From Diphasiastrum complanatum (lineage: Eukaryota; Streptophyta; Lycopodiopsida; Lycopodiales; Lycopodiaceae), in the NCBI GenBank assembly GCA_029204225.1, contig CM055096.1, forward strand, positions 31,065,767 through 31,129,766: a stretch of 64,000 nt of DNA, written 5' to 3'. The position numbers were made by a program, and so were the translations under genes. Below, piece after piece: positions 22,190-32,650 of the stretch. Position 1 is the stretch's first letter; each line of letters begins with the position of its first letter. The notes under the pieces were generated by a model. That model made no database searches. It saw nothing but the letters and a program-made list of their open reading frames with translations, and was not told where the DNA came from.

Positions 22190-22420
22190 CAATAATTGAT
22201 AGATGAGTCCCTGGTAGTTGCCATATAAATCCACCATGGATTTGAGGCCTCAACCATTAAGTATGATTTAAAACCATGAGTGGCCCCAATCCCTCAAAAC
22301 CATACTAAATTTACGGGTCAAGATAGGCCTATTGACCTCCTTATGGGACATTGATCCAAGGTCAATCCGATTGTGACAAGTAGCTACATGTTGCTAGGTT
22401 GGCATCTCTCCTTCATCATG
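22190..22420. repeat. LTR-like fragment shared with 40320-40480
   Basis: The series AGGCCT.CAACCATTAA, then GGCCCCAATxCC and TTACGGGT occurs here and, with the same order and spacing, near 40345-40425. This points to two diverged pieces of one LTR family. The rest of 22085-23264 shows nothing recognisable. Confidence 0.4.
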
Positions 22421-23264
22421 AGCTATTGCTAGTGGTCCATGTCTTGGGGAATAGATCCAGTCGATCTAGGTTTTGTTGGGTTGGTTAAGTACACTATCCG
22501 TTCTCCTTGTTTCCTTGGTCTTAACATCCTAGTTTGGATTCTTGGATTAGGATTTGATAGTGGTCTTAGAGCTAAAAGCTAGAGGAATTTGCTGGTTTAA
22601 AAGGCCACACGTGTAGTTCAAGAATTAGAGAAAATTCCAACTGTGGGTCCTAAAATTCTTGGGAGTGGAAGAAAAGCTTCAAGCCTAAATTCACCGACTT
22701 TTCAAATTTTATGATTTTCTCAAGAGGGCTCTTCTTACAAAATAAGTGCACTGTCCCCTGATTCGTAACACATTGGAAATTCTAGCTTCCGATTAGAAAT
22801 AGATCTAGTAACCTCTACAAGAACAAATGATTTACACTACATGAAAGGAGAACTAGGCTCCTTTTTTAGAGGTACAGCGAAAGGAATTAGCTCTCGGAAT
22901 ATGTTGTCAATAGAAACCTGGAAGAAACCATAAACAGTAAGACATGAAGCTCAAAACCACGAGAAATCATTAGATTCCTACATGTCAATAGCTAAACTAG
23001 TGATTAACACATGCTGTCAATTTAAACCCTAAGCTAAAGAATACAATAATCAAGAATGAATGTAGAATGAAGCTGTAATTCTTAAAGCCTCCAAAAGGCT
23101 CCTAAACTCACATCTTTGTGTCGGGAGTCATCATCAACCTCACTATCCTCTGAGTCTGGATCAAGCCATGACCTCCTGCAAGAGAAGAAGGATGATCCTC
23201 ATATCCTATGGTCAACCGTAGAATCACTAGTACATCTCGAAAAGACAGTGATTTCCCTCTGATC

Positions 23265-23537
23265 TCATAGGGGACATCTGAATAAGAAATGATCCTCAGA
23301 CTCTATCTCGGATCGTGAGCACACCGGGCAAATCCACTCCTCCCATGGAGTACTCTGAAAATGCCCAATCTCAATCACAAGCTGATGTGATAAGACTCTA
23401 CACTGACCCAGTATGAAACTCAGACCATGCGATAATCCTAAATCCAAATAACGCGGTAGAACCGGGAACCCTATTGTATCCAACTCCAAAAAGTGATCCG
23501 CTAGTAGTCGGGTTTGACCCCAAGGTGTCCCTACCAT
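23265..23537 (-). pseudogene. LINE reverse transcriptase C-terminal zinc finger
   Basis: The last 90 residues of a LINE ORF2-type protein. A helix ends in VIEIGHFQSTPWEEWICPVC, followed by SRSEIESEDHFLFRCP. That is the zf-RVT pattern (CxxC ... HxxxxC) found after the RT domain. The catalytic RT is absent, and sequence below 23265 continues the reading only briefly. It could come from the same LINE family as the fragments at 0.4-1.5 kb and 42 kb, which lack this end, but no overlap exists to test that. Confidence 0.7.
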
Positions 23538-23540
23538 GCT

Positions 23541-24232
23541 CGACTCAAATACGCTCTATATAGGAACTCTCAAGGAATAGTTTGTGCCATCCAGCCTATC
23601 TTCATTATATAAAGAACCAATAGACTCCGATTCTTTAGCCATAACAGAAAAATCAGCTTGTAGTAGATAGGAAATAGACTTTCCAAGACAAAATCTACTC
23701 AAAGGGCAGCAACCTCAAAGCTGAAATTACGAGCACAATAGATTGCAATACTCCACATGCAATTTGCTCAACAAGTAATGAAATAGGTGGCTAATTTCTG
23801 AACAAAAAACAGAATGCTCACAAATAGGTAGACTTCGAATGAAGCCAAAACCAAAACCAGAAATTTGTGGCTAAAAAGAGTGCACACTATGTGCATACAA
23901 AGCTGATGGTAGCGCCCTACTCCAAGCTCACCAACAAGGAAATTTCAGCAAGAAATGTGTCCAAAACACATGTATCTTCATTTAAGAAGTAAATCTGAAA
24001 TTTTCAGCATGCAATTGAGTCAAGATCACATGCAATTGGTTTGAGCATGGGCACCCTACTGCTAGCTCTCAAATAGGTGAAGGTGCCCTGCAATTTCCTG
24101 CAAAAAAGCTATAAGAAGATGAACAAATTCTTCTCCTGCAAAAATCAGCAGCTTGATGATTTTATGCAACCAAAAGGGGAAGAAGATAGCTTCCTATTGG
24201 GCGCCCTCCTGCAAGCAATATGATAACCTGAA
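23541..24232 (-). other. Leader of the LTR element whose LTR is at 24246-24746
   Basis: This follows the PBS on the minus strand. It contains CAGGAGGGCGCCCAATAGG and other GGGCGCC blocks, similar in style to the E3 leader (32680-33120). No gag start is reached before the LINE fragment, so the element is truncated. Confidence 0.4.
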
Positions 24233-24245
24233 GGCTCTGATACCA
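24233..24245 (-). other. Primer-binding site, initiator-Met tRNA
   Basis: The minus strand reads TGGTATCAGAGCC directly after the LTR end CCTACA, a perfect match to the plant initiator-Met PBS core. Confidence 0.8.
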
Positions 24246-24746
24246 TGTAGGAAATAGAAGCCTAAGGATCCAGGATCTTAACTATTCAATCACACAAAGC
24301 AATCTCAAAAGAAAGAGAGAGATGGCTAGAAACCCTCTTGTAGAAACTCGTGGACAGCCAAGGAGAATAGTCAGTATTGCTTACAAAAGTGTCTCATACA
24401 AATGGGATGCACACATATATATAGTCCAAGATGACTATCTAACTTCATGACTATTGGATAGCAACTACTCGACTATTGGCTTTCCAGCTACTTGACTATT
24501 GACTATCCAACTTTCTATAAGTTACATAGAAAGAATAAGGTACCTCCAATATGTCAAGTTGGGGTACTTAATGTCACAATTAGGCCTAGTGGACCCATGA
24601 GTCCCTACCAAGTTAATTTCATACTAACTTAGCTAACTCTAAGTTTAGTAGGCCTAATATAATAAATGACCATGGTTACACAACTCTCAACCTTTTGGGT
24701 CAAAGTAACCTATGGTAATGTAAGCAATTCCATTTACATTCCGACA
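24246..24746 (-). repeat. 5' LTR of a truncated minus-strand element
   Basis: 501 bases, from TGTCGGAATG to CCTACA, with TG...CA ends and a perfect PBS after it. There is no second LTR in the window. The start was set at the TGTC nearest the break with the leader above 24747. Confidence 0.6.
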
Positions 24747-25281
24747 AGAAAACCATGATAGTTGGAAGCCCTGACTATGAAGATGTTGAAATGAGGTAAG
24801 TGTTGCCCGTGTATACCTCTACTCATCCAATGGAAATAATCTGGCTCTCTGAATATATGTGATAAGCCGAAAGATGGCATCAAGATAAATGGGTGGAACG
24901 GCTCAGCCAAAATGATCTGATGTGGAATGGAAGGCTTAACTGAATCAGAAGGCGAAAAGCCTTACCCTACCAGTGACCTACCACAAGAAGCTTATTGCAA
25001 CTGACAGATTTGAAAAATACTGAGTATTGAAGAAGTTACAAACAGATTTACAAATCCCTATGTGGGCTGGGTTTTCACAAAAGCGAAGAGAATAATCAAG
25101 CCGCGTAGTAGAAAATGCTCAAAGGCTGCCAGAAGATCAGCAATCCACCATAGAGCTTCAATCTGCTATCTTATGGGCTCCAAACCTACCAACAGATCAC
25201 CTACAGTAGGGCGCTGGCTCTCCAAGAATGCTCCAAACCCTAACTGAAGATGCCAAATCCCACACAAGTCTTGAAAGTAAC
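24747..25281 (-). other. Second E2-family leader, truncated
   Basis: The first 180 bases after the PBS match the E2 leader at 29667-29818. Beyond 25099 the sequence continues differently from E2, probably as the original leader that E2 has lost. It stops against the LTR at 24746. Confidence 0.6.
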
Positions 25282-25294
25282 TGCTCTGATACCA
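25282..25294 (-). other. Primer-binding site after the E2 right-hand LTR
   Basis: The minus strand reads TGGTATCAGAGCA two bases after the LTR end. A PBS downstream of a 3' LTR means this LTR also serves as the 5' LTR of another copy. Confidence 0.8.
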
Positions 25295-25296
25295 AA

Positions 25297-25974
25297 TGTT
25301 CCACACAAGCTCACAAACCCTAAGTAAATACACAGAATTACCCAGCAAATCCGTCACTTTATTAATCTCAAGCAAATGTACATAGATCAACAAGCAAAAA
25401 TGAGAGCTCTGCTGCAAACCTTCTCCCAACCATAGCTGCATAGGAATACCATAATCATAATGAGGAATGCCTGACAAGGCTCACCCTATATCCCCTCAAG
25501 CACCCCTTAACCCTGACTCATCCTAACGTCGACACATGGCAAACTCCATGCACAGCCGACACTTGCCACTTGGCAGTACCCTGACACATAGGCAAGCTAG
25601 TAAGTGGACAGTCTGACACGTGTCACTCATGCATTGGACCAAGTGTCCCGATGAGCATTTGACACATGTCCTGCTGACCCGTCCATTGACCGTCTGACAA
25701 GTGTCACTCATTTACCGGACCAAGTGTCCCAATGAGCATGTGACACGTGACACGTGACACGTTGACCAGTCAACCCTTCCTACTTTTTAGGAGGTCAGTC
25801 CAGCAGACTCTCATGAGACCCAGTACCCCCTTGGCCATCTCGTATTTAGTCACTATAACAAATATTTACATTGCAATTTACAATTGTCTCCACAGGCCGG
25901 TGACTTAGCCATTTACAATTTAATAATTACAATTTACCATACATTGGGCAAAGGGATTCAAAGTACATGTGACA
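25297..25974 (-). repeat. E2 3' LTR (also 5' LTR of a truncated neighbour)
   Basis: 678 bases, from TGTCACATG to GTGGAACA. It contains a direct repeat with the core TGACACxTGTCACTCATG and several GACACGTG blocks, which are absent or reduced in the other LTR. Confidence 0.85.
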
Positions 25975-25990
25975 TCCCTTCCCTCCTCAG
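25975..25990 (-). other. E2 polypurine tract
   Basis: The minus strand reads CTGAGGAGGGAAGGGA immediately before the 3' LTR start. It overlaps the end of pol (stop at 25987-25989). Confidence 0.8.
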
Positions 25991-26787
25991 ATGACATCGT
26001 CCTCGATGGCAAAGTCTGGATACTGTGCATGCAACCCATGCGCGGTCTCCCAGGTAGCATCACTGAGAGGTCGTCCATGCCATGCAACCAAGTACTCACG
26101 GAGCAAACGATTCCGCAACCGTCTATGCCTCCGGTCCAATACTTTCGTTGGTCCACGCATCACCTCCCCATGTTCCTGAAACAATACAAGGCCATCAGCC
26201 AACAAGTTATCACCATCATGTAAAACCTTCTTTAAGCGTGAAACATGAAAAACAGGATGAACCTTACAACCAACAGGCAAATCCAATTCATAAGCAACGC
26301 TATTAATCTTTTTAACAATTTTCCAAGGTCCACGGTATCTAGCTGACAACTTATAACACTTCCCTGTCTTTAGGGTTTTCGAGTCCTTTGGAATCCTAAG
26401 AAATACCATATCTCCTTCCTTGAACTCTCTTGGCGTACGATCCAGATCAGCATATGTCTTTGCCCGATCCATCACCGCTTTTACATTTTCCTTAGCTAAC
26501 TCCAACATCTGTTGCATGCGAGTTAGGAATTCCATAGCACTAGGTGTCTTATGAGGCATAGCTATAGTAACTGGACTGACTGGTCTAAAACCATAATTTA
26601 GCTTGAAAGGACTCATCTTCGTAGATGCATTCTTTTTATCATTATAGGCAAACTCCAACAATGGTAGGTAAGATTCCCATTGCATTTGCCTTTCACTCAC
26701 ATACGCCCTAAGCATGTCTTCCAAGGTTTGGTTAACTCTCTCAGTCTGCCCATCTATTTCACGATGATCAGAACTACTCATTCCCAA
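25987..26787 (-). pseudogene. pol: E2 Pol: integrase C-terminal half and chromodomain
   Basis: It starts after a stop at 26788 and continues the integrase with DGQTERVNQTLEDMLRAYV, carrying the catalytic Glu. EGDMVFLRIPKDSK, YRGPWKIVKKIN and PVFHVSRLKKVL are the usual blocks of the C-terminal integrase region, present here at full length unlike in E1. The chromodomain reads NRLLREYLVAWHGRPL then SDATWETAHGL. The final stop overlaps the polypurine tract. Confidence 0.88.
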
Positions 26788-27537
26788 CTACACCTCTAAC
26801 TTCTCAAATACTGCAGTCCAAAAATTGCCAGTAAAACGAGAATCTCTGTTAGACACAATGGATCTAGGTAATCCATGAAGTCTGAATACATGTTGTATAA
26901 ACAAATTAGTCGTACCAGGTGCATCAACCTTATTACTAGTTGGGATAAAATGAGCCATTTTCGTGAGTCTGTCAACCACAACTAGGATAGCATTATGTTG
27001 TTGCTGCGTATGCGGTAAACATGTAATAAAGTCCATGGAAATACTCTCCCATCTCCCTTCTGGTATAGGTAACGGGCGTAATAATCCAGGCACTTTAATC
27101 CTTTCAACCTTATTAACTTGACACTTAAAACAATGTGTCACATAATGGTTTACTTCTTTCTTAAGTCTCGACCTCCACAAGTTACGTCGTATCAACTCAT
27201 AGGTCCTATCCACACCAGGATGACCAGCACTAGGGCTATCGTGACAGAGATGCAAGATCCTCTTTCGCAGCACCTCACAAGCTGGAATAAGTATTCCATC
27301 TTCTATGGAATACTTAAGATAAGTGCGAACCAAGGTAGAAGAGCTCTCCTTTTGAGACTCTGCATGGCCATGACTCACCTCCTGTTCCACTTTCTTACAG
27401 TGAGGATCTTCCTGCTGAGCCTTTCTTATCTCAGACAGTAAGTCATTTTCAATGACTACAAATGACATCCGATACACCACACGAGATAGTGCATCTGCCA
27501 CACGATTCTCGGCACCTTTCTTGTACCGAATCTCCAT
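26788..27537 (-). pseudogene. pol: E2 Pol: RNase H end and integrase N-terminal half
   Basis: The RNase H tail is YKKGAENRVADALSR. The integrase zinc finger has HDSPSAGHPG and CFKCQ. The first catalytic Asp is in SMDFITCLP. At the second site the sequence is IVSNRDSRFTG, where E1 and E3 have an Asp before Arg-Asp. The catalytic Asp has therefore become Asn, which should abolish integration. The segment ends at a TAG at 26788. Confidence 0.88.
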
Positions 27538-27546
27538 TAGGAATTC

Positions 27547-28350
27547 CTACATGAGCTCCGACCATCTGGCTTGTCGGCCTCTAAGGTCTGGCTGCTTACA
27601 AAAGTATCTCAAGGTATCATGATCAGTGAATACCTCAAATTCCGATCCATACAAATAATGCCTCCATGCCTTTAATGCATGAACTATGGCATACAACTCC
27701 TTCTCATGAGTTGGATGATTTTTCTGAGCAGGGTTGAGCTCCTTGCTCTTAAAGGCCACAGGCCTACCCTCTTGCATCAGAACAGCTCCCACAGCAATGT
27801 CACTCGCATCCGTATCTATAACATAGGGCTTTTGAGGGTCTACAATTTTTAGAGTGACGCACTCAGCAATAGCTTGCTTCAACTGATCAAAGCTTGCTTG
27901 CTGCAGTTCAATCCACTCACCAAATCTATTCTTTTGAGTCAAATCAGTCAAAGGTGCTGCAATATAGGAGTATTTCCTAACATATTTTCTATAGAATACT
28001 GCCAATCCAAGAAAAGAACGGAGTGCTGTCAAATCAGCTAGCACAGGCCACGCAACGATCACAGCAACCTTCTTAGGATCTGGCCTTACTCCATCAACAG
28101 ACACTACATGACCAAGATACTCAATCTCTTTTTTAAACAATTCACTTTTTTTACTTTTGGCAAACAAGGTGTTCTCCCTCAAAGTAGACAACACAGTCCT
28201 AAGGTGAGCCATATGCCTGACCTCACCTGCACTGTAAGTCAGAATGTCATCAACAAAGTTTACGACAAATTTACCCATATACGGTCTGAGCACATCATTC
28301 ATCATCATCATGAATGTAGCTGGGGCATTAGTCAATCCAAATGGCATCAC
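27547..28350 (-). pseudogene. pol: E2 Pol: RT palm to RNase H
   Basis: [18 protein letters not shown] is followed by the catalytic box VNFVDDILTYS, then YLGHVVS, RSFLGLAVFYRKYVRKYS and RNase H with VIDTDASDIAVGAVL, EKELYAIVHALKAWR and FTDHDTLRYF. It ends in ELM-stop-EF. The matching place in E1 reads ELMQEF, so this stop arose from CAG. Confidence 0.88.
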
Positions 28351-28353
28351 AAG

Positions 28354-29115
28354 TTACTGATAGTGACCGAACTGAGTTCTGAAGGCAGTCTTGTGTACAT
28401 CTTCACGAACTCTAACCTGATGGTATCCACTCTTCAGGTCTATTTTACTGAACACAGTGGCACCTGACAAGGCATCAAGCAAATCATCTATACGTGGCAT
28501 AGGATATCGATGTTTAACAATTATCTTGTTCAAACCTCGATAATCCACACACATACGCCATGATCCATCCTTCTTTTTTACAAGAATGATCGGAGAGGCA
28601 AAAGGGGAATAACTAGGTCGTATCTGCCCCTTGGCCAGATAATCATCGACCATCCGTCTCACTTCCTCTTCCTCCTTAAGACTTATTCTGTAAGGACGTC
28701 TATTGACAGGACATGATCCGAGTATTAATTCAATCTTATGTTCAACATTCCTCTTAGGAGGTAAAACAGATGGAAGATCATCTATGAACACATCTGAAAA
28801 CTCTCTCCTAATCTCTTGATCCAAATTGGCAATAGTACTGGTTTGCACACACTGCATGCTACTCTGACTAGTATTAGTAGACATATCAAGTAGAAAGCAA
28901 ACACACATGTACTCACAATGGATCCTACGCAACTGCGTAGCTGAAACAAGCGGTCCAGGAGGCACATCCCGCTCACCACGAAGGGAATGCATCACACCAT
29001 CAAACTGGAACTCATACACATGAGTATCCCAGGCTATGTGTGGCTTCCGCATCGTGTGCCAACAAATGCCCAACACCACATCAAACCGCGCAAGCCGTGT
29101 TATTTCAAAATCCAA
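28354..29115 (-). pseudogene. pol: E2 Pol: protease end and RT fingers
   Basis: It begins in the protease-RT connection ([11 protein letters not shown]). RT fingers follow: [40 protein letters not shown] and [12 protein letters not shown]. This retains the fingers block that is deleted in E3. A TAA at 28351-28353 separates it from the MPFG segment. Confidence 0.88.
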
Positions 29116-29640
29116 CTCTTATGTGTAACTTTGTACAGTTAGTGGAATGCCCACAACCCTCTTATCCCAAATCTCTGTACCCTTTCCATCAGCCATTTCC
29201 ACTGTGTACTGGTACTGGGATGGTTGAGTATTCACACCTAACTTTTGTACCAAAGTTGAATTCAACACATTATGAGAGGACCCAGTGTCAAATTGAACCT
29301 AAACATCTCTACCACACAGCTGTCCTCGCATAACAATAAGAGAAGTGTTAGGAAATTGATACCCTTGGCGAGCCGATTTTGACAAAAGCGTTGGTGGAGC
29401 CGTGTCCACTCTCCTGACCATCGAAAAATTCATGAGGCGTGAAACATCTAGATTGGCTTCCTGCTCGATCTCTTCCACTGTCATAGGGCCATCACCCTGG
29501 TTCATCTGATCCACCTGAAGATTATATGTGGTCCGCATCAGGTTTCGTGGACATTCCTTCCACCTATGCTGCCCCAAACATCAAAAACAGAGGTTCTCCC
29601 TCTTTGCACGTTCTTTGTCCTGAGGCGACAACATTGAAGG
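29116..29640 (-). pseudogene. E2 gag end (zinc knuckle) and protease
   Basis: The first part contains a knuckle, ENLCF-stop-CLGQHRWKECP. The TGA falls where most knuckles have Arg or a similar residue, consistent with CGA to TGA. An acidic link follows, then SARQGYQFPNTSLI. The protease motif is VQFDTGSSHNVLN, with an intact D-T-G preceded by a TAG; another stop follows at about 29125. Gag upstream of the knuckle is missing: the reading runs directly into leader sequence near 29666. Confidence 0.8.
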
Positions 29641-29818
29641 ACGCTGACCCTTTTGGGCATTGGGCTGCCGCGTAGTAGAAAATGCTCAAAGGCTGCCAGA
29701 AGATCAGCAATCCACCATAGGGCTTCAATCTGCTATCTTATGGGCTCCAAACCTACCAACAGATCACCTACAGTAGGGCACTGGAGATGCCAAATCCCAC
29801 ACAAGTCTTGAAAGTATC

Positions 29819-29831
29819 TGCTCTGATACCA
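29819..29831 (-). other. E2 primer-binding site
   Basis: The minus strand reads TGGTATCAGAGCA, two bases after the LTR end. It is a perfect initiator-Met PBS core. Confidence 0.85.
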
Positions 29832-29833
29832 AA

Positions 29834-30412
29834 TGTTCCACACAAGCTCACAAACCCTAAGTAAATACACAGAATTACCCAGCAAATCCATCACTTTATT
29901 AATCTCAAGCAAATGTACATAGATCAACAAGCAAACATGAGAGCTCTGCTGCAAGTCTCCTCCCAACCATAGCTGCATAGGAATACCATAATCATAATGA
30001 GGAATGCCTGACAAGGCTCACCCTATATCCCCTCAAGCACCCCTTAACCCTGACTCATCCTAACGTCAACACATGGCAAACTCCATGCACAGCCGACACT
30101 TGCCACTTGGCAGTACCCTGACACATAGGCAAGCTAGTAGGTGGACAGTCTGACACGTGTCACTCATGCATTGGACCAAGTGTCCCAATGAGCATATGAC
30201 ACATGTCCTGCTGACCCGTCCATTTCTGACAAGTGTCACTCATGCACTGGACCAAACCCAGTACCCCCTTGGCCATCTCGTATTTAGTCACTATAACAAA
30301 TATTTACATTGCAATTTACAATTGTCTCCACAGGCCGGTGACTTAGCCATTTACAATTTAATAATTACAATTTACCATACATTGGGCAAAGGGATTCAAA
30401 GTAAATGTGACA
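29834..30412 (-). repeat. E2 5' LTR
   Basis: 579 bases from TGTCACATTTAC to GTGGAACA. It is shorter than the 3' LTR because about 100 bases rich in GACACGTG blocks are missing near 30225-30255. Confidence 0.85.
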
Positions 30413-30605
30413 ATAAAGATCTGCAAGCGTGAGATACTGGCCCAATGCTGCATATAGCATGGTAGGGGTAACAAGAGTATCAAAAAGCCAACACTTACTC
30501 AGGGCATCCCGAATAAATCTCCGAAAGCAGAACCTCTCTACCTATACAAGGGAAGCATGTCCCTTCCCAAGTCTACCTGTAATAGCCTGTCTCAAACAGT
30601 CATAT

Positions 30606-30929
30606 GAACCTTCGCCGAGTTGCCAGATCATATATCCATCTCAAATTTACCTATATTGAGTTGGGTGACGATTATTTTGCAGAATAAGTACCTGTTTTGA
30701 AGTCAGTTCAAAAGCCTACCACTTTGGGAACCTTCGCCGAGCATGATACCCTCATTATCTGACAGATGGATTCAGAATGTCAAAATTAGGTTGGACATAG
30801 GTTCAAATCCTGAAACTTTTCATTACATACATTACCTAGACGAAGGATGGATTTAGGCGAGAGTTGAACCCTCACCAGACCCTTAGAACCTTTGTCGAGC
30901 TACACCATTGGTCATGAACCTTCGCCGAG
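30606..30929 (+). promoter_or_regulatory. Four copies of GAACCTTCGCCGAG upstream of a TATA box
   Basis: Copies lie at 30606-30619, 30728-30741, 30886-30899 (GAACCTTTGTCGAG) and 30916-30929. They precede the TATA box at about 31026 and look like an upstream element array, with no experimental support. Confidence 0.5.
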
Positions 30930-31025
30930 AATTCTGGAAGTTACAGTACTAAACATGCCTGCAAATTTTTGGCCAGAACTGTTGAGCCAAATAGTACTTT
31001 GTCTAATAGACCCTCAAAATTAGAC

Positions 31026-31035
31026 TATAAAAGGG
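31026..31035 (+). promoter_or_regulatory. TATA box upstream of ORF-X copy 1
   Basis: TATAAAAGGG lies about 145 bases before the ATG at 31171. Its position and quality match a plant core promoter. Confidence 0.55.
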
Positions 31036-31170
31036 CTGAATTCGATTTCATTTCTCACTTGTCCTAGCAAAGCTCGCGCGAATTTTTCCCTCGACCAAAC
31101 TTTCCCAAAACTTTCACACAGCTTTCTGATACATCAAGCCTTTTACTTTTAGTTTCTATCCCTTTGCCCT

Positions 31171-31790
31171 CATGTCTTCCAGTGATACTAGTATCTCACC
31201 TCGCTCCGTCGTTCTACGTGATGTTCCAACCTCAACGGACATCATGTCGCTTCCTAGCACAAGCAAGGTGGCGGAAGGATGAACCTTGTTGAGCCTTTGC
31301 TCACGGCAATGGGGATCCATGAGCGTGGCTTTTCAAACGAAATCAATATGGAGTTTATTACCATGGCTTATAGTACTCGGAATGAAGCCAAGCCTGAATT
31401 TTATATTAACTTCCAGGGAGTCACCCACAAGGTGCGGGTCACTGAGGCGGGTCACTGAGGCCGCCCTTGCTGCCATAGGTATCATTTTTGGGCCTCGACT
31501 AACTCCAAACCACAAGCATGCCAAATCTGTCATCAAACCTTTTGTTCACACCACCATCAATCAGTACCACACAAATAATGGTTACCTGCTAGAAGCCATT
31601 AGAGATCTAGCCCTCCATGCTGCTGCATAGCTTCTGAACAACTTCCTGATGGTTGGCAACCTCAGGAAGGAAACGATCTCTTCCCAGATCCTCCATCGCT
31701 TGGTCGAATCTAACTATGAGTTAGAAAAGGGGACCGTACGACTGGTACAAGACGGTCTTCGGAGAGCTAAAGAGAGTGATCAAGAGTAAT
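31171..31790 (+). pseudogene. ORF-X copy 1 (N-terminal domain only)
   Basis: The frame opens MSSSDTSISPRS. After a one-base shift near 31275 it continues MNLVEPLLTAMGIHERGF, then MEFITMAYSTRNEAKPEFYI. A later frame gives AKSVIKPF, TNNGYLLEAI and KETISSQILHRLVESNYELE, ending at TAA near 31787. The order of blocks (MxSxDxSxS, LLTxxG, AYST, AKxxxKxF, TNN) repeats that of the minus-strand ORF at 59.9 kb, so the two are diverged copies of one gene. No known domain was recognised. It may be distantly like a plant transposon-associated domain, but I could not confirm that. The downstream half is absent here; E3 has inserted 400 bases further on. Confidence 0.45.
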
Positions 31791-32182
31791 ACCAAACAAC
31801 AATAGGAACAAGAGTAATACTAAAGCTTTACAAAATTCCACTAGGAATTCAACTTAAGTCACCGGTTTCACGGGTAGGACCCACTAGCACGAGGAGGTTT
31901 GCCGCCAAGAAACAACAAAACTGACAATATTCGCTTTCCCTCTGGGACGTTGTGTAAGCTAAAATAGCTCGTTCAACGGTTTACCCAGGCTTCTACAACT
32001 TCTGGGCTTTTAACTTTTTATCGTTGGAACATATTTCTGGTTAGCCCCCAAAGTTGTTAGAGTTAGCAGCTTATAATTGTTTAAAAAAGATTTTGCATTG
32101 GTTTATTGCACTGTTTACTGCCTTGATGAAGTTCAAAAAACCGCTTTGCACAGAGTTTGCAAAAGCTTGTCAGAACTCAAGG

Positions 32183-32187
32183 TGTCA
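32183..32187 (+). other. E3 target-site duplication, left
   Basis: TGTCA precedes the E3 left LTR and is repeated at 38692-38696 after the right LTR. Confidence 0.75.
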
Positions 32188-32637
32188 AGTTATGGACTCG
32201 GCTCATTACATTCGCCATGTCCATTTACATTTACTTTACTTTATGCATAAGCAGGCTTTGGGCCCTTTTTTATTCATTATTTGACATTTAGACTATATGG
32301 TTGGCCTTGGGCCCTATTATTGACATTTAGACCATAATATTGGCCTTCAGCCCTATGATTCACTATATTGGTTATTTGGTCATATTACTGAGAGTGGGGG
32401 CCTTCTTGGAGGGCGCACTATTTTCCCTCTCAGTTTGGCCCTAGCCACTGGAAGCTTCCTTTTAGGGCTTCCTCTTGGCTATAAGTAGGGATTCTGTGTC
32501 ATTTGTTACTTGGCTTATGATATGATCTCCTTCTTTAGTCTCTTTAAGCTTTCTCTCTCCTGCTTTCCAGGGTTAAGTCTTGCTTATGTGATGCTTTCAT
32601 AGACTAAATCTAGATCAGCCGTGGCTACGTTCATAAC
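32188..32637 (+). repeat. E3 5' LTR with non-TG/CA ends
   Basis: It starts AGTTATGGACTCGG and ends GCTACGTTCATAAC, as fixed by comparing both copies and the target duplication. The ends are inverted (GTTATG...CATAAC) but lack the usual TG...CA. Confidence 0.8.
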
Positions 32638-32638
32638 T

Positions 32639-32650
32639 TGGTATCAGAGC
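32639..32650 (+). other. E3 primer-binding site
   Basis: TGGTATCAGAGC, a perfect initiator-Met match, one base after the LTR. Confidence 0.9.

Larger units (their letters stand above)
25297..30412 (-). mobile_element. Ty3/Gypsy chromovirus E2
   Basis: Minus-strand element: 5' LTR at the high-coordinate end, PBS, a short leader, the C-terminal part of gag, complete pol with chromodomain, polypurine tract and 3' LTR. The two LTRs are clearly one family but differ by an indel of about 100 bases and many substitutions, so E2 is older than E1 and E3. The gag N-terminal region and most of the leader are missing at a sharp junction near 29666. All large domains are readable, but at least six in-frame stops interrupt them. 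Confidence 0.9.

Noticed and set aside
30785-30815. AGGTTCAAATCCTGAA as a tRNA or SINE B box
   Set aside because: No matching A box or cloverleaf could be drawn upstream.
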